This document shows positions 11,301-20,587 of a DNA stretch of 64,000 bases, piece after piece. The first letter of the stretch is position 1; each line of letters begins with the position of its first letter. The DNA is from Erythrophleum ivorense. Lineage: Eukaryota; Streptophyta; Magnoliopsida; Fabales; Fabaceae. The notes beneath the pieces are model-generated. The model saw only the letters and a list, made by a program, of their open reading frames with translations, had not been told where the DNA came from and did not search any database. The position numbers and the translations under genes are program-made. The stretch covers positions 4,706,001 to 4,770,000 of the forward strand of contig JAIUCV010000084.1 of assembly GCA_026724425.1 (NCBI GenBank), read 5' to 3'.

Positions 11301-11708
11301 GCTATGTTGAGGGGCCCTAACAGGTCCATAGCAGAGAACAAGCTCAATCCGCGTTTTATGGGTCCGTTTCCAGTGGTGGAGCGAGTTGGACCAGTGGCTT
11401 ATCGGTTGGAGTTGCCACCGATTATGAGCGCCTTTCATAAGGTGTTTCATGTGTCTATGTTGAGGAGGTGTTTGCGTCCTTCAGAGGAGGTAGTGGTTGA
11501 GATTCCAGAGGATCTTCAGCCAGATATGACAGTTCCGGCAGTTCCTGTGAGGATTCTTGAGAGGAGAGTCAAGGTTCTGCGGAACAAGAGGGTGCCATTG
11601 TTGAGAGTCTTGTGGGACTGTAGTGGCACAGAGGAGCAGACTTGGGAGCCAGAGGCAAAGATGAAGCTGAAGTTCGGAAAGTGGTTCGACAAGCAGGCTG
11701 TGGAGTGA
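8328..11708 (+). CDS. Pol polyprotein of the Tekay chromovirus (PR-RT-RNaseH-IN-chromodomain)
   Basis: The open frame of about 1126 codons begins at a TTG, not an ATG, so it probably has no start of its own and is expressed as Gag-Pol after splicing (exon resuming at 8344) or by stop readthrough. Domains in order, with positions counted from 8328: aspartic protease (DSGA near residue 20), reverse transcriptase (FIDD near 354), RNase H (DASG near 500), integrase HHCC zinc region (about 705-750), DDE core (about 775-900, with HPQTDGQSERT), GPY/F-like region (about 990-1040), and a C-terminal chromodomain (about 1070-1115, WEPEA). A chromodomain is typical of the Tekay/Del clade and is thought to guide integration to marked chromatin. 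No frameshift or stop is seen, so the copy looks intact. Confidence 0.9.
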   Translation: MWNCVGTLLVGGFESHVLFDSGASNCFITPERAEGSGIRSSDGEASGFVKVAGGGYLATSGRARAVDVQIAGQSMPADLVISPVELYDVILGMDWLSLYRVHLDCFRGRVVFERDAGKLVYQGVRPTSGSIVISAIQAEQLLERGCEAYLATITMTESSGEVSLQDIQVVQDFEDVFRSLKGLPPSRSDPFTIDLEPGTAPISKTPYRMAPAEMAELKKQLEDLLSKGFIRPSVSPWGAPVLFVKKKDGSFRLCIDYRGLNRVTVKNRYPLPRIDELLDQLRGATWFSKIDLASGYHQIPIDEADVRKTAFRTRYGHFEFVVMPFGLTNAPAAFMRLMNDVFREFLDVFVIIFIDDILVYSRSPEEHATHLRLVLEKLREQKLFAKLSKCRFWQREMGFLGDIVSAEGVSVDPAKIEAIRDWPRPSSATEIRSFLGLAGYYRRFVKGFASMSQPMTRLTGKDVPFVWSQECEESFGKLKEMLTSTPVLALPDPGKPYVVYTDASGVGLGCVLMQEGRVIAYASRQLQGSERNRPTHDLELGAVVFALKIWRSYLYGGRVQIFTDHKSLHHIFTQPLLNARQTRWVEFLADYDLDIVYHPGKANLVADALSRRRVDSDRERGVEALVSEISTLRLCAISEEPLGLEAADQADLLSRIRVAQQSDQGLIDASQAVDSEYQVSSNGIILVRGRVCVPKDEELRHEVLREAHSSKFSIHPGATKMYRDLKRYYHWVGMKRDVADWVARCNTCSLVKAEHQVPSGLLQSLPIPEWKWDMITMDFVVGLPISRTFDAIWVIVDRLTKSAHFLAIKKTDGAAVLARKFVREIVRLHGVPASIVSDRDPRFASEFWRAFQTEMGTKVHMSTAYHPQTDGQSERTIQTLVDLLRMCVLDWGGHWADHLCLAEFAYNNSFQSSIGMAPYEALYGRPCRTPLCWTQVGERSMFGASFVQETTEKIRVLRLNMKEAQDRQRSYADRRRRELEFQVGDRVYLKMAMLRGPNRSIAENKLNPRFMGPFPVVERVGPVAYRLELPPIMSAFHKVFHVSMLRRCLRPSEEVVVEIPEDLQPDMTVPAVPVRILERRVKVLRNKRVPLLRVLWDCSGTEEQTWEPEAKMKLKFGKWFDKQAVE

Positions 11709-12276
11709 TTCATCTTTGTGGTTCTAGTCTTGTTTTTGGTTTTGTTGTTGTTGGTTTTGGACTTATGTATTTTTGTTTCGTTGTACGATATACATTTTTG
11801 GAGTTATATGAGATGGAGTTTTGCCTCATATTTTTGGTTATGGTTTGGATGTTACAAGTTTCTTTGGCCGGTGGGGTCATTGAGAGTTTTAGTCATATGT
11901 TGGTACGCGTTTCAGATTTTATTACTCGTTTTGTCTAGAGGCGGTGGGCCTTGTAGACGGTGGTTCTATTTGTGTTGGGACGTTAGGTGCCCAACGGACT
12001 TATATTGGGGGTCGCTACCTCGATATGGGTTGTTTTAGTGACAGTGGGTCACGTTTTGGTTGTGACTTCGGGTCACGTTTGGTTTTGTGACAGTGGTCAC
12101 ATTTTGGTACTGGACCGTGAGTTGCAGTACGGATGTCATGACTGCGGTTATGGCATTGAGAGTAATAATATCTTGGAAACATGCGTATAACATAGGACTA
12201 AAATTTGAGTTTTTGAGGTCTTGGAGAGACGTTTGTGTTGGGATTCGAGGACGAATCCATTTTAGTGGGGGAGAAT
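11709..12276 (+). other. 3' untranslated region and polypurine tract of the chromovirus
   Basis: This non-coding 568 bp holds short direct repeats of a GGTCACGTTTTGGTTGTGAC-like motif (about 12040-12105). It ends in a purine-rich tract (GTGGGGGAGAA near 12265-12275) immediately before the right LTR, the expected plus-strand priming site. Confidence 0.8.
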
Positions 12277-13610
12277 TGTAACATCCGTGAACCAGAAAGT
12301 TGTTTTGGAAGTGGTGTTGGACGATGCTAGGGGTTCGGGAGTAGATGGCACATGCTCTTAGAGGTGTGAATTGAGGGTTGGCTGTACATGTTCTTGTTTG
12401 ATTGTTGTGCAGTCGGTCTAAGGCTCAAGCATCGCGAAGAAAGTGTGTTAAATTCTTCTGAACGACTAGTATCGATCGACACCCGAAGGGTGTCGATCGA
12501 CACCGGTTATCGGGTTTGGTTTCCGGTTTAAGTCGATCGATTTGCAATTGGGTTGGTTTTGGTCGATGGGTGTCGACCGACACCAAGGAAGGGTGTCGAT
12601 CGACACCAGTTATCTGGAAATCGACCGGTTTGATTTAAGTCGGCTGGTTTTGTTCGGTTTTGGGCTAGGAAAGCCCTAGGTCGCGATTTAAAAGCCTCCA
12701 GCCGCGTGAGAAGCTCAGTTTTCGAGAAAGAAAGGTTCCAGAGAGGCTGAGGTGATTTCCAGAGAGTTTTTGGAGTTTGGAGACTCGTTTTGTTGTTGTT
12801 CTTCGTTGTTCTATCTCTTCTCCATCTTTCCAATCCGTTTCTAAGGTGAGTGCGTGACTGTAGGTCCGTCAAGAGTTAGAGGTTGTGTGATTTCGGATTT
12901 ATGACGTGTTCTTGAGATTGTTATGTTGAATTTCGTGTTTTGGTAGCATTGGGGCGTTGAAAACCCCTTAGATTTGGTGTTATTGCGATTTGGAATGCGT
13001 TTTTCGTAGCTTCTGGTTTCTGGGCGTCGAGCCGGTGTCGAGCGACACTCGATGAGTGTCGATCGACACTCGGGAGGCTGGCGTCGATCGACACCATTCA
13101 GGTGTCGGTCGACACCGACCTGGGTGTCAGGAAACGTGGGTGTTTCCTGACAGGGAGATCATGATGTTGTCGTTTATTGTTGAGCATTGTTATTCTGGTT
13201 GTTTATTGTGACGTATTGTCTATGATTTGACGTAATTGGCCTGTAGGCAGGATGATCCACTCACTAAGTATTTATGATAATACTTACGCAACTCTATTCC
13301 AATATGTTGCAGGTAACAGTAATGTTCTTCCGCGGAAAGAGACCGAGAGAAGAGGCTGAAGAGGAATTTAGGATGTTGGTTTTAAGAATTATTTTATGGA
13401 TGATTAGAAATGAACCTTTTCTAGGATGTTAGTTTATTTTTAACAATGTAGCAAACCTGGTGTTTAGGTTGCTTATTCGTTTTATTGGTTTTATTGGTTA
13501 TTTGTTGAACGGCTTTTATGATTTAATATTATTGATTTCTTTCTGAGAATTTCCGCATTGATAATTATTATAATCATTTATAAAAAAAACAAAAAAGCTT
13601 GGTTGTTTCA
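12277..13610 (+). repeat. 3' LTR of the Tekay chromovirus
   Basis: This 1334-bp copy is collinear with the 5' LTR apart from about two substitutions and 25 extra bp around 13069-13094. The extra stretch contains one more TCGATCGACAC palindrome, so gain or loss of a repeat unit explains the length difference. Confidence 0.93.
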
Positions 13611-13615
13611 CGATT
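13611..13615. repeat. Target-site duplication, right copy (CGATT)
   Basis: It follows the CA end of the right LTR directly and matches 5297-5301 exactly. Confidence 0.92.
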
Positions 13616-14444
13616 GGTGTTAATTATGCGAGCCGAGAAAGGCGTGTGTTCCGCGTCCTCGGATTTGAGATCGAAGCAGCTTTGCCTCGTTATCAGATTT
13701 TTCAAGGCGAGCCCGAATTTCAGCCAATTCGTCTCGGCTCATATTTAGCTCTTTGCTGGGAATATTTCTCCTTGAGGAGCTCGGGTCTCGAGGCAGCCGA
13801 TCCTTGTTTCGAGTACCGTGGGGAGTTGGTGTTCGTTTCTCAAGTAGGAGTCGCGTAATGGCTTCCGCAAACGTTTCGGAAGAGGGTAAAGCAGGCAAGA
13901 CGTCCGTGCTCTGCTCGACAATCTTAGTATGTTGATTCGGATCATCAGTCAAATCGATCGGGGCGGATTCTCCTTGACTTGATAGCATCTGTCTGAGCAT
14001 TTCAGCCAGTGATTCTGGGGTGATATCGCTGGGGATCTGGTCTCCCAGGTTAAGTCGTATCGGGTTAATCGGTTGGGTATCCTTGTGCTTCGTGTTCTGC
14101 TTCCTCCCGCGGAGACGCGGTGGCGAATCATCTGGCTCGGAACTTGTCTCGCTTTGCTCGGGAGTTTTTTCTTCTTCCTCTTCCTCTGTTTCATCTGCTG
14201 GGGACTCGAAGGCCAGATTCTTCGGGTCGAGTTTCTTTCATCGCCTGACGTCTCGTTCTTCTCTTTCCTTTAGTTGGGTGTGTAGATTTTCGAGCTCTTG
14301 AGTCAACGTGCTGTTCAAGGCTCCTTGCTCTTCAGTTTGTTTTTTCAGGGAAGCGATCATCTCTGTTTCCGTTTGGCTCGCTGCTGCGCTTCCTTCATGT
14401 TGCTGACCGTTCGGGTCGGTCTCGTGTAGATTTATGTCCGTCAT
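13616..14444 (-). pseudogene. N-terminal half of the Tat/Retand gag, split off by the chromovirus
   Basis: The minus-strand frame starts at the ATG at 14442-14444 and runs toward 13616, where the nested element interrupts it. A single in-frame TGA at about 14236-14238 breaks an otherwise open frame containing a coiled-coil-like region (about 14240-14360), then acidic and basic charged tracts. After the stop the same frame continues to a TAA near 13620, next to a probable one-base deletion. With 3840-5301 it forms one gag gene, non-functional because of these breaks. Confidence 0.8.
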
Positions 14445-14482
14445 CCTACCTCGTATTTCTTGTGTATGAATTCTCTACCCCC

Positions 14483-14500
14483 CTCCTTCTAGCGCCAAAT
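14483..14500 (-). other. Primer-binding-site region of the Tat element
   Basis: On the minus strand, TTTGGCGCTAGAAGGAGGGG directly follows the LTR end. A TGGCGC-type start is characteristic of Tat/Athila elements. I did not identify the tRNA with certainty. Confidence 0.6.
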
Positions 14501-14966
14501 TGTGCGAGCCGAAACTTGCACAATATTGTTTAGTTCGTTTTTAGGGAGAGCCGAGGAATTCTATTGATTAAACACGAAGTTGACGAGCCAACGTTGGTTT
14601 TATTATTAGCTGTTATGCGAGCTATGAAATTCGTGGCGTATGCCTTTGCTGTGGGTAAAAAGTGATCCCGAAAACAATTGACATCGGTTCCTATTTATAA
14701 AAGAATAGGAACCGACTTTACAAGATTAAAGTAAACTTTCCATAATCGAACTTTCCATATCTGCTCGCACCGACTTGCATTTATGGCAAGCTCTGATCAT
14801 GGGCCTTCTTCGATGGGCCTCGGCTCGAATCGCTTCGCTGGATGTTGGCTCGGCCCATCGAGAGATTTCCTACCGGTTTCTTGGTTCAGTCGACGGTTCG
14901 TCCTGGCTCGGTTTGGCTATGCCCGGTTTGAATGGCAATGCGACGGAGGGAAATCCGACCCCAACA
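14501..14966 (-). repeat. 5' LTR of the Tat/Retand element
   Basis: This 466-bp LTR on the minus strand begins TGTTGGGGTCGG (at 14966) and ends CGGCTCGCACA (at 14501), next to the PBS. A TATA-like TTATAAATAGG on the minus strand near 14694-14705 sits inside a near-perfect inverted repeat (GGTTCCTATT...AATAGGAACC) and is a plausible promoter. The partner 3' LTR would be left of the window. Confidence 0.75.
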
Positions 14967-15979
14967 TATGCTAATATTATGTTAGTATTGAATTATTTTA
15001 TTTATTTTTTAGTTAAATTTATAATAAATGTCAAATTATTTTTAATAATACATAATGCAATTTATACCGCATAAAAGTTACCAGTTAGCTGTTTTGAATA
15101 GAATAGTAACTCATATTTTTACAATAAACCTACCACAAAAATATACCGTTTCTACCACATAAATTTTACTGCAACCTACGTCAAATTATACCTTTTCTTC
15201 TAACTCAACTATTATAATACCACATGTCACCAATCGGAACTATAGTGAAATGAAAAAGGAGAGTTCTACTAAATTACAAAGGGTCTGATTAGTAACTAGA
15301 CTTTGAGGACTTTTAGTTTTTTAACAGTCTTTACAGTCATTTTTTAACTAATCAGACTTTTATGACTTTTTTGTATTTAAAAGTCATCACAGCCCAACTC
15401 TTTTTTTTTGCCTTTCTTTAACATACTTTTTCTAAAGGCACAAATATGAGATTTTTAGAAAATTGTTGCTATTTATTTTTTTATTTTTCAATTTTTTTAC
15501 TTTTTTTCTTTCCCCACAAAGATTGAAAATCTTTTTTGTGAAATTATCCGAACATATATCACAATCTTTTTTATCAATCAATTATTAATTATTTTTTTGG
15601 GTTCTTTTAAGATCCATTTTACCATTTTCTTACATAAATTTACAAAGTTTAATATAACTGTCACAACTTTCACAGTTTTTATTAACAATCAGACTTTTAA
15701 AAATATATAAAGTAACAGTCACAGTTCTTAAAACCAAATTCTCTACAGCCAAAAACCAACAGTCACAGCCTAAAGTCACAGTCCTTACCAATCGGGACCA
15801 AAATAACTTATATTTTTCTGTTGTCATGAAACCAAATATAGTTTCTCTGATAAAATTTTGTTTATGAATGATCTAAATATCTTCAGTGAAAAAACAAAAC
15901 AAAAAATGATCTAATAAAATTGTCAAATGCATGTGAACAAATATTTTATGCATAAAACTTGTCTTAAACATCGCTGCTC
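14967..15979. other. Intergenic DNA between the retrotransposon nest and the first gene
   Basis: This is AT-rich sequence with no gene seen. Part of it (15281-15799) looks like a TIR DNA element, listed separately. The rest holds only short AT-rich tracts. Confidence 0.6.
15281..15799. mobile_element. Possible non-autonomous TIR DNA transposon
   Basis: The left end GGGTCTGATTAGTAACTAG and the reverse complement of the right end (GGTCCCGATTGGTAAGGACT) match imperfectly over about 20 bases. The flanks are AAA on both sides, a possible 3-bp duplication. The interior has repeated ACAGTC/TCACAG motifs and no coding frame. The family could be Harbinger-like, but I cannot settle it. Confidence 0.45.
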
Positions 15980-16179
15980 TGAACAGCCCAGAAAGCCAAG
16001 AACACCTCTCAAGTTACAAAATTGACTGGACCGGCTTTAACTCAAACAGATAATTTCTCCCCACAAAGGTAAAAAAGAAAAGATGGTTTACTTGGTCTAT
16101 TTCTTTTTATCGATATTAGTGTATGAGAGATTGCTTCTTCTTTCTTTCTTTTTTGTGTTTTAGGAATTTGCAAAGAGAG

Positions 16180-16636
16180 ATGATGGATTATCAATTCCAT
16201 AGAATACACGCTTCTATTTCTCGAGTTTCATCTAACCAGGTTTGTGTTCGGTATGCTTTGACTTCAGCTCATTTGAACAATATCGACATTTGTGTCATTA
16301 AACTTTGGTTTCTGTGTAACAGAGAGAACTGATAAGGGTCTTTAACTGGATTGTTTGTAGGAGTATTTTGCGTCGTCGATGAATCAAACTGTTCAAACCG
16401 TTAGGGATAAACTCAATAAGGTAAAAGCATCTACTGCGTTTGTATCTATAAGTGAAAAACTAAAAAGTTGAGACTCTAAAACTAAAGCATTTTCTCGTCG
16501 GCTGCTTTTTTTTTCTTGTGACATTTTAAAGATTCAAGAAAGTGGTAACCAGAAGAGGTTACAACCGAGCAGCCAGAATCCGCAAACAGAACCGGACTTC
16601 AAGAGAACCAGACTCGATAACCGGAGACGAATCTAA
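16180..16636 (+). CDS. Small conserved-looking protein of unknown function, copy A (74 aa, 3 exons)
   Basis: Exons are 16180-16239, 16361-16420 and 16532-16636, all with GT-AG borders and all in phase 0. The upstream TTTTAG at about 16163 suggests an intron in the 5' leader. The product starts MMDYQFHRIHASISRV, has a middle part that could be helical (MNQTVQTVRDKLNK) and ends in a basic, possibly nuclear-targeting tail (KRTRLDNRRRI). I do not recognise a family. The same gene with intact frame and borders occurs in copy B (20588-21036). Coding potential is supported by the paralogue: the indels between the two copies inside exons are in multiples of three. Confidence 0.65.
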
Positions 16637-17034
16637 TTGATTTTTTTTATTGTGGTTGTTTCTGTTTCTTGAGATTGTTCAGCTGATTCTGTGTAACTCT
16701 GCAGTGTCAGTTACTTGAAACTAATTTTATTGCGTCTTCTTCATACCAAAACAAACCATTTAAACCAAAATTGTACCAAACTAATTCGTAATGAGTTTTG
16801 TTTCTAATCTAAAAATCAGGAAAAGATAACCAATAATAACCAATCCTCTCTCGAATTTGTCCGCAAACCATCGCTTCAATCTGGTTCGGCGCCAGAAATA
16901 GTACCGAATATCCGAACCGAAATAGTCCGGTTTAAATTTGCACGGTTCCAATGAACCGGTCTACCCAGCTCCTATGGGAGGGAGGAGGGTTTACCAGAGA
17001 TATAGGAATTTGCAGAAGCAGTTGAAGCGGAGAA
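16637..17034. other. Spacer upstream of the NFD6-type/PPR gene (copy A)
   Basis: This roughly 400-bp spacer between the small gene and the ATG at 17035 presumably holds the 3' end of one gene and the promoter of the next. It is duplicated almost unchanged at 21037-21515, where copy B has about 80 extra bases. No specific element is identified. Confidence 0.5.
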
Positions 17035-18743
17035 ATGGCTGCAATTGGCATCGCTTCTAGGTCTACTTTTGTAGGCTCCATCTTCAGAACCGCTACTAGA
17101 CGAAGTTTGATCTCACCAACACCTAGATTCTCCGTCCCGAACCCTAATTCCCAATCGTCGCGTTTCAACACTTCCCCTCTTCGTCAGGCTCGAATCGAAG
17201 GCTCTGTTCCCAGGTTAAATTCACCGTCTCTTCCCGTGGAAAATTCTGTAATCTCTGATGTATAAAATAGGCGTTAGATGCTTGTAATGCCATTGATAAC
17301 AAAATTGGATTTTTTGTGATTTGGATCTGAAAGGTTTCTGCGGCGAGAACTCGGTACGCATCAACCATTTCACAGCACTATTGCTGCCGCTTGCCTCGTT
17401 TCAAAGCTCCCTTCTGATGTCACTTCCTATGAAGGTAAACACCATACCTCATTTCGATTTTGTGAATTAGACTCCTTGGTTATTGAATTAGGCTAATTAT
17501 CAATCTCGGCTCTTCGCAGAATTAGCAAGATTTAGTGCTACTGTTGGGTGCTTTTGAGCTTCTTTAGGATTTGGTTTAGAATCATTGAGCCATAGACACA
17601 TACTTCTAGATTATGTTCATCAATTCTGCGAAAAATGTGGTTCTGATTAGGAGCTGAAATCGAAGTGTAGGTCGATCCACATCTGCTTCCATGTATTATA
17701 TGTCATACTCAACCAAAGTCCCAACGCGTTCACTTAGAAGGAGAATCAGCAAAAGAAACAACCCCAAACCTGTCCTCAACGAATCCAAGTTTCAAGAAAC
17801 GATCTCGAACCTCCCTCCAAGATTCACCCCTGAAGAGCTCGCCGACGCAATCACACTCCAAGAAGACCCGTTAGTGTGTTTCCACCTCTTCAACTGGGCA
17901 TCTCAGCAGCCGAGATTCAAACACGAGAACTGCTCCTACCACATCGCCGTCAGGAAGCTCGGCGCCGCGAAAATGTACAAGGAAATGGACGATATTGTGA
18001 ACCAGGTGCTCTCCGTTCGCCATGTTGGCAACGAGAACCTCTACAACTCAATCATCTTCTACTTCACGAGAGCCGGGAAGTTGATCCGCGCAGTGAATAT
18101 ATTCAGGCACATGGCGACTAGCAAGAACCTAGAGTGTAGACCCACGATTAGAACGTATCACATTCTCTTCAAGGCCTTGTTGGGTAGAGGTAACAACTCT
18201 TACACTAGCCACATGTATATGGAGACGGTACGGTCTTTGTTTAGGCAAATGGTGGATAACGGGATCGAGCCTGACTTGTTCGCGCTCAACTGTTTGGTTA
18301 AAGGCTTCGTGCTCTCGCTTCACGTGAACGATGCTCTTAGGATATTTCACCAGATGAGTGTGGTTTACAGTTGCGAGCCGAATTCGTTTACTTATGATTA
18401 TCTGATACATGGGTTGTGTGCTCAAGGTAGGACCATTAATGCTAGAGAGTTGCTTGATGAGATGAAAGTGAAGGGCTTTATTCCTAATGCGAAGTCTTAT
18501 AACTCTCTGGTTAATGCTTTTGCGCTTGGCGGTGAGATTGATGATGCGGTGAAGTGTTTGTGGGAGATGGTTGAGAATGGGAGGGTCGTTGATTTGATTA
18601 CGTGTAGAACACTTGTTGATGAGAGTTGTAGGAAAGGGAAGGTTGGTGAAGCGAAGAGATTGTTGGAGATGTTGCGAGAGAAGAAGCTTGTGGATAGAGA
18701 TTCTTATGATAAGCTTGTGAATGTTCTTCACAAGGATTTGTAG
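17035..18743 (+). CDS. PPR protein with an NFD6-type mitochondrial presequence (predicted chimera, 450 aa)
   Basis: Proposed exons are 17035-17213, 17334-17434 and 17671-18743 (1353 nt). The first two encode a Ser/Arg-rich presequence ending in the NFD6-family segment LRRELGTHQPFHS...ACLVSKLPS. The third contains the PPR protein proper, whose first internal ATG is at 17691. Its acceptor (GTGTAG at 17665-17670) leaves the frame in phase, and the seven codons before that ATG (RSTSAS and the joining Gly) are open. The PPR part shows about six to seven 35-residue P-type repeats from about residue 180 on (for example EPDLFALNCLVKGFV and EPNSFTYDYLIHGLC), without E or DYW domains. It probably binds an organellar RNA, most likely mitochondrial. 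The gene appears orthologous to At2g27800. A separate PPR gene starting at 17691 is the alternative. Confidence 0.7.
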
Positions 18744-19224
18744 AAGATTGTAAAAAAATAAATGTCGTTTTTTGTTTCTTGTTTGTAATCTTGAAATTTT
18801 GGTGAATTTTTTTTTTTTTTTGGACTATCAAGAATTTGGCGGATGGTTCGACCAAGCGAATTTAGCGCCGGTTTAGGTGGTTAAGTTCGCTTTGTTTTTT
18901 TTTATTTAACCCGAAAACTACGTCGTTTAAGACTAAACCTGAGAAAGGAAAAAAAAAAAAAGGCTTCGACAATTCTGAAATTTCATCTTCGTCGATTTTG
19001 GCCTTCTCGTAATCTGTGCTTCTAAATCTCTCCGGCGATAATACTTATTGTTCCAGATTTTCCGGCGATTTCATTTTAATTTAGGGTTTTGGTACAGTTT
19101 CAGAGAATTCTGTTTTTTTTTTTTTTTTTTATTGCTCGTTTTTGCTTCTGAAGTGTTCAGTTTTCCTGTTTCTCGTGGTGGGCTCTGATCAGAATTCTTT
19201 TCATCTTCCCTTTTCATGTAGAAG
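18744..19224. other. Spacer between the PPR gene and the RBM48-like gene
   Basis: This 480 bp holds the PPR 3' end and the promoter and leader of the next gene. Long T runs (18808-18822, 19112-19130) and a TCATGTAG just before the ATG (possible leader-intron acceptor at 19213-19220) are all that stand out. Confidence 0.5.
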
Positions 19225-20183
19225 ATGGGTCGAAGCAAAGATGATCAACCAGCGGTTAGGGTCTATACAGTCTGCGATGAATCAAGGTCTGATCAAAATT
19301 GTATCTACTAATTGATTTGTTCTGTCAATTTATTGGAATTTTTTTTAACCTTTTGTTGGTTTCAGATTCTTGATAGTACGAAATGTCCCAGCTTTGGGTT
19401 GTGGTGATGATCTCATGAGATTATTCACGACTTACGGAGAGGTTGAAGAGTGAGTTTCTGATTGCCCTTGCTCCATTTTTGTCTCTCCCGCCCATTTGTT
19501 CTTATCGATAATGATCAATGATATTGTTTATTTTGGTATGTTTGTTTTTGATTCGAGTAGATGTAAACCTATGGATGCAGAAGACTGTGAGGAGTTTACG
19601 GATGTCTACTGGCTCAAATTTCATCTCATCACTAACGCCAGGTTTTGATTCTTCTTCGCTTTTGATGATCATCACTGAGATTCCTATTAGGCTTTTTGGT
19701 TTGATTCAAAAACGCAAGCAATCTCTTTTACTCGTGATTCGAGAATGAATAATGTGTTTGGTTGAGATAGATTTATAAAGAAAAGGATGCCTAAGTAGGT
19801 TATGCGTTGTGATGATATCTGGATTTTAGTTCCTCTGTTGAAATTTTATCTGCATAACTTGTCTTCTTGCTCTATATTTTGCTGTCCATTTTTGGTTCTC
19901 CAAGAGGAAGAATTTGTTTGATTAAAAATATGTTTGATGTTTGATAGATTTGCAAAGAGGAAGTTGGACGAATCAGTTTTCTTGGGGAATCGGCTCCAGA
20001 TTTCGTATGCTCCTCAATTCGAGAGCGTCGATGACACAAAGAATAAGTTAGAAACAAGGAGGAAAGAAGTGCGTTCAAGACTCAACCGTAAGCTTTCTAT
20101 TTTTCCATTTTCAAGAAATCTTTATCGATGGAGAAATTGGATAGAAACTGTGTCTTCTGAACCGACAACACATCACAGGCTGA
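19225..20183 (+). CDS. RBM48: RBM48-like RRM protein (minor-spliceosome factor), probably C-terminally short
   Basis: Exons are 19225-19286, 19366-19449, 19561-19641 and 19948-20087. A possible last exon from 20179 gives one more codon and a stop (about 123 aa). If the last intron is retained, the frame runs to 20236. The product starts MGRSKDDQPAVRVYTVCDES and carries the RBM48-type RRM: FLIVRNVPALGCGDDLMRLF, then TDVYWLKFHLITNARFAKRK, and ISYAPQFES. RBM48 works with ARMC7 in U12-type intron splicing. The RRM is complete. Typical RBM48 proteins continue well beyond it, but here duplicated DNA begins at 20379 and no further exon is seen, so the 3' end may have been lost. It matches At2g27790 by position. 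Confidence 0.72.
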
Positions 20184-20587
20184 ATTTATCATTGTACTCT
20201 AATCATAAATACATCACCACATGTTGCGAAAGCTAAGCTCTAGTTTGTTTATGGCATTGTATATTAATATGTAAGTTTGTTGGGTTTAGAAAAGCATGGA
20301 AGGGGTTTATGTCAAAGGAACAATAATATAAACTCTTAAAGATGATTCCATTATAACTTCACAAATCACAACTATATATGAACAGCCCAGAAAGCCAAGA
20401 ACACCTCTCAAGTTACAAAATTGGCTGGACCGGCTTTAACGCAAACAGATAATTTCTCCCCACAAAGGTAAAAAAGAAAAGATGGCTTACTTGGTCTTTC
20501 TCTTTTGATCGATATTAGTGTATGAGAGATTGCTTCTTCTTCTTTTTTTTTTTTTTTTTTTTGTCTTTTAGGAGTTTGCAAAGAGAG
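20184..20587. other. Spacer containing the left breakpoint of duplication copy B
   Basis: Unique sequence ends at about 20378 (AACTATATA). From 20379 on the DNA matches copy A. No gene is seen in the unique part. Confidence 0.6.

Larger units (their letters stand above)
5302..13610 (+). mobile_element. Complete young Tekay-type chromovirus (Ty3/gypsy LTR retrotransposon), 8.3 kb
   Basis: Two near-identical LTRs (5302-6610 and 12277-13610) flank a tRNA-iMet type primer-binding site, a gag ORF, a pol ORF with a C-terminal chromodomain, and a purine-rich tract just before the right LTR. It is inserted into the minus-strand Tat element and bordered by CGATT on both sides. By eye the LTRs differ at 2 positions (T/G near 5372 and T/C near 6462) plus a 25-bp indel. 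With a commonly used rate of about 7e-9 substitutions per site per year that suggests insertion roughly 0.1 million years ago. All long reading frames are open, so this may be a potentially active autonomous copy. Confidence 0.93.
15980..17605 (+). repeat. Segmental tandem duplication, copy A
   Basis: From TGAACAGCCCAG onward this copy matches 20379-22076 at very high identity, including introns and intergenic DNA. The differences seen are scattered substitutions, a few small indels and an extra stretch near 21105-21175 in copy B. The match stops at CATAGACACATACTT. It contains one small unknown gene and two NFD6-type exons. The two copies flank the PPR and RBM48-like genes. Confidence 0.92.

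Noticed and set aside
17691..17693. ATG at 17691 as the true start of the PPR protein
   Set aside because: The frame is open upstream to an acceptor in matching phase with the NFD6-type exons, and the shorter form lacks a good targeting peptide. Kept as an alternative in the feature.
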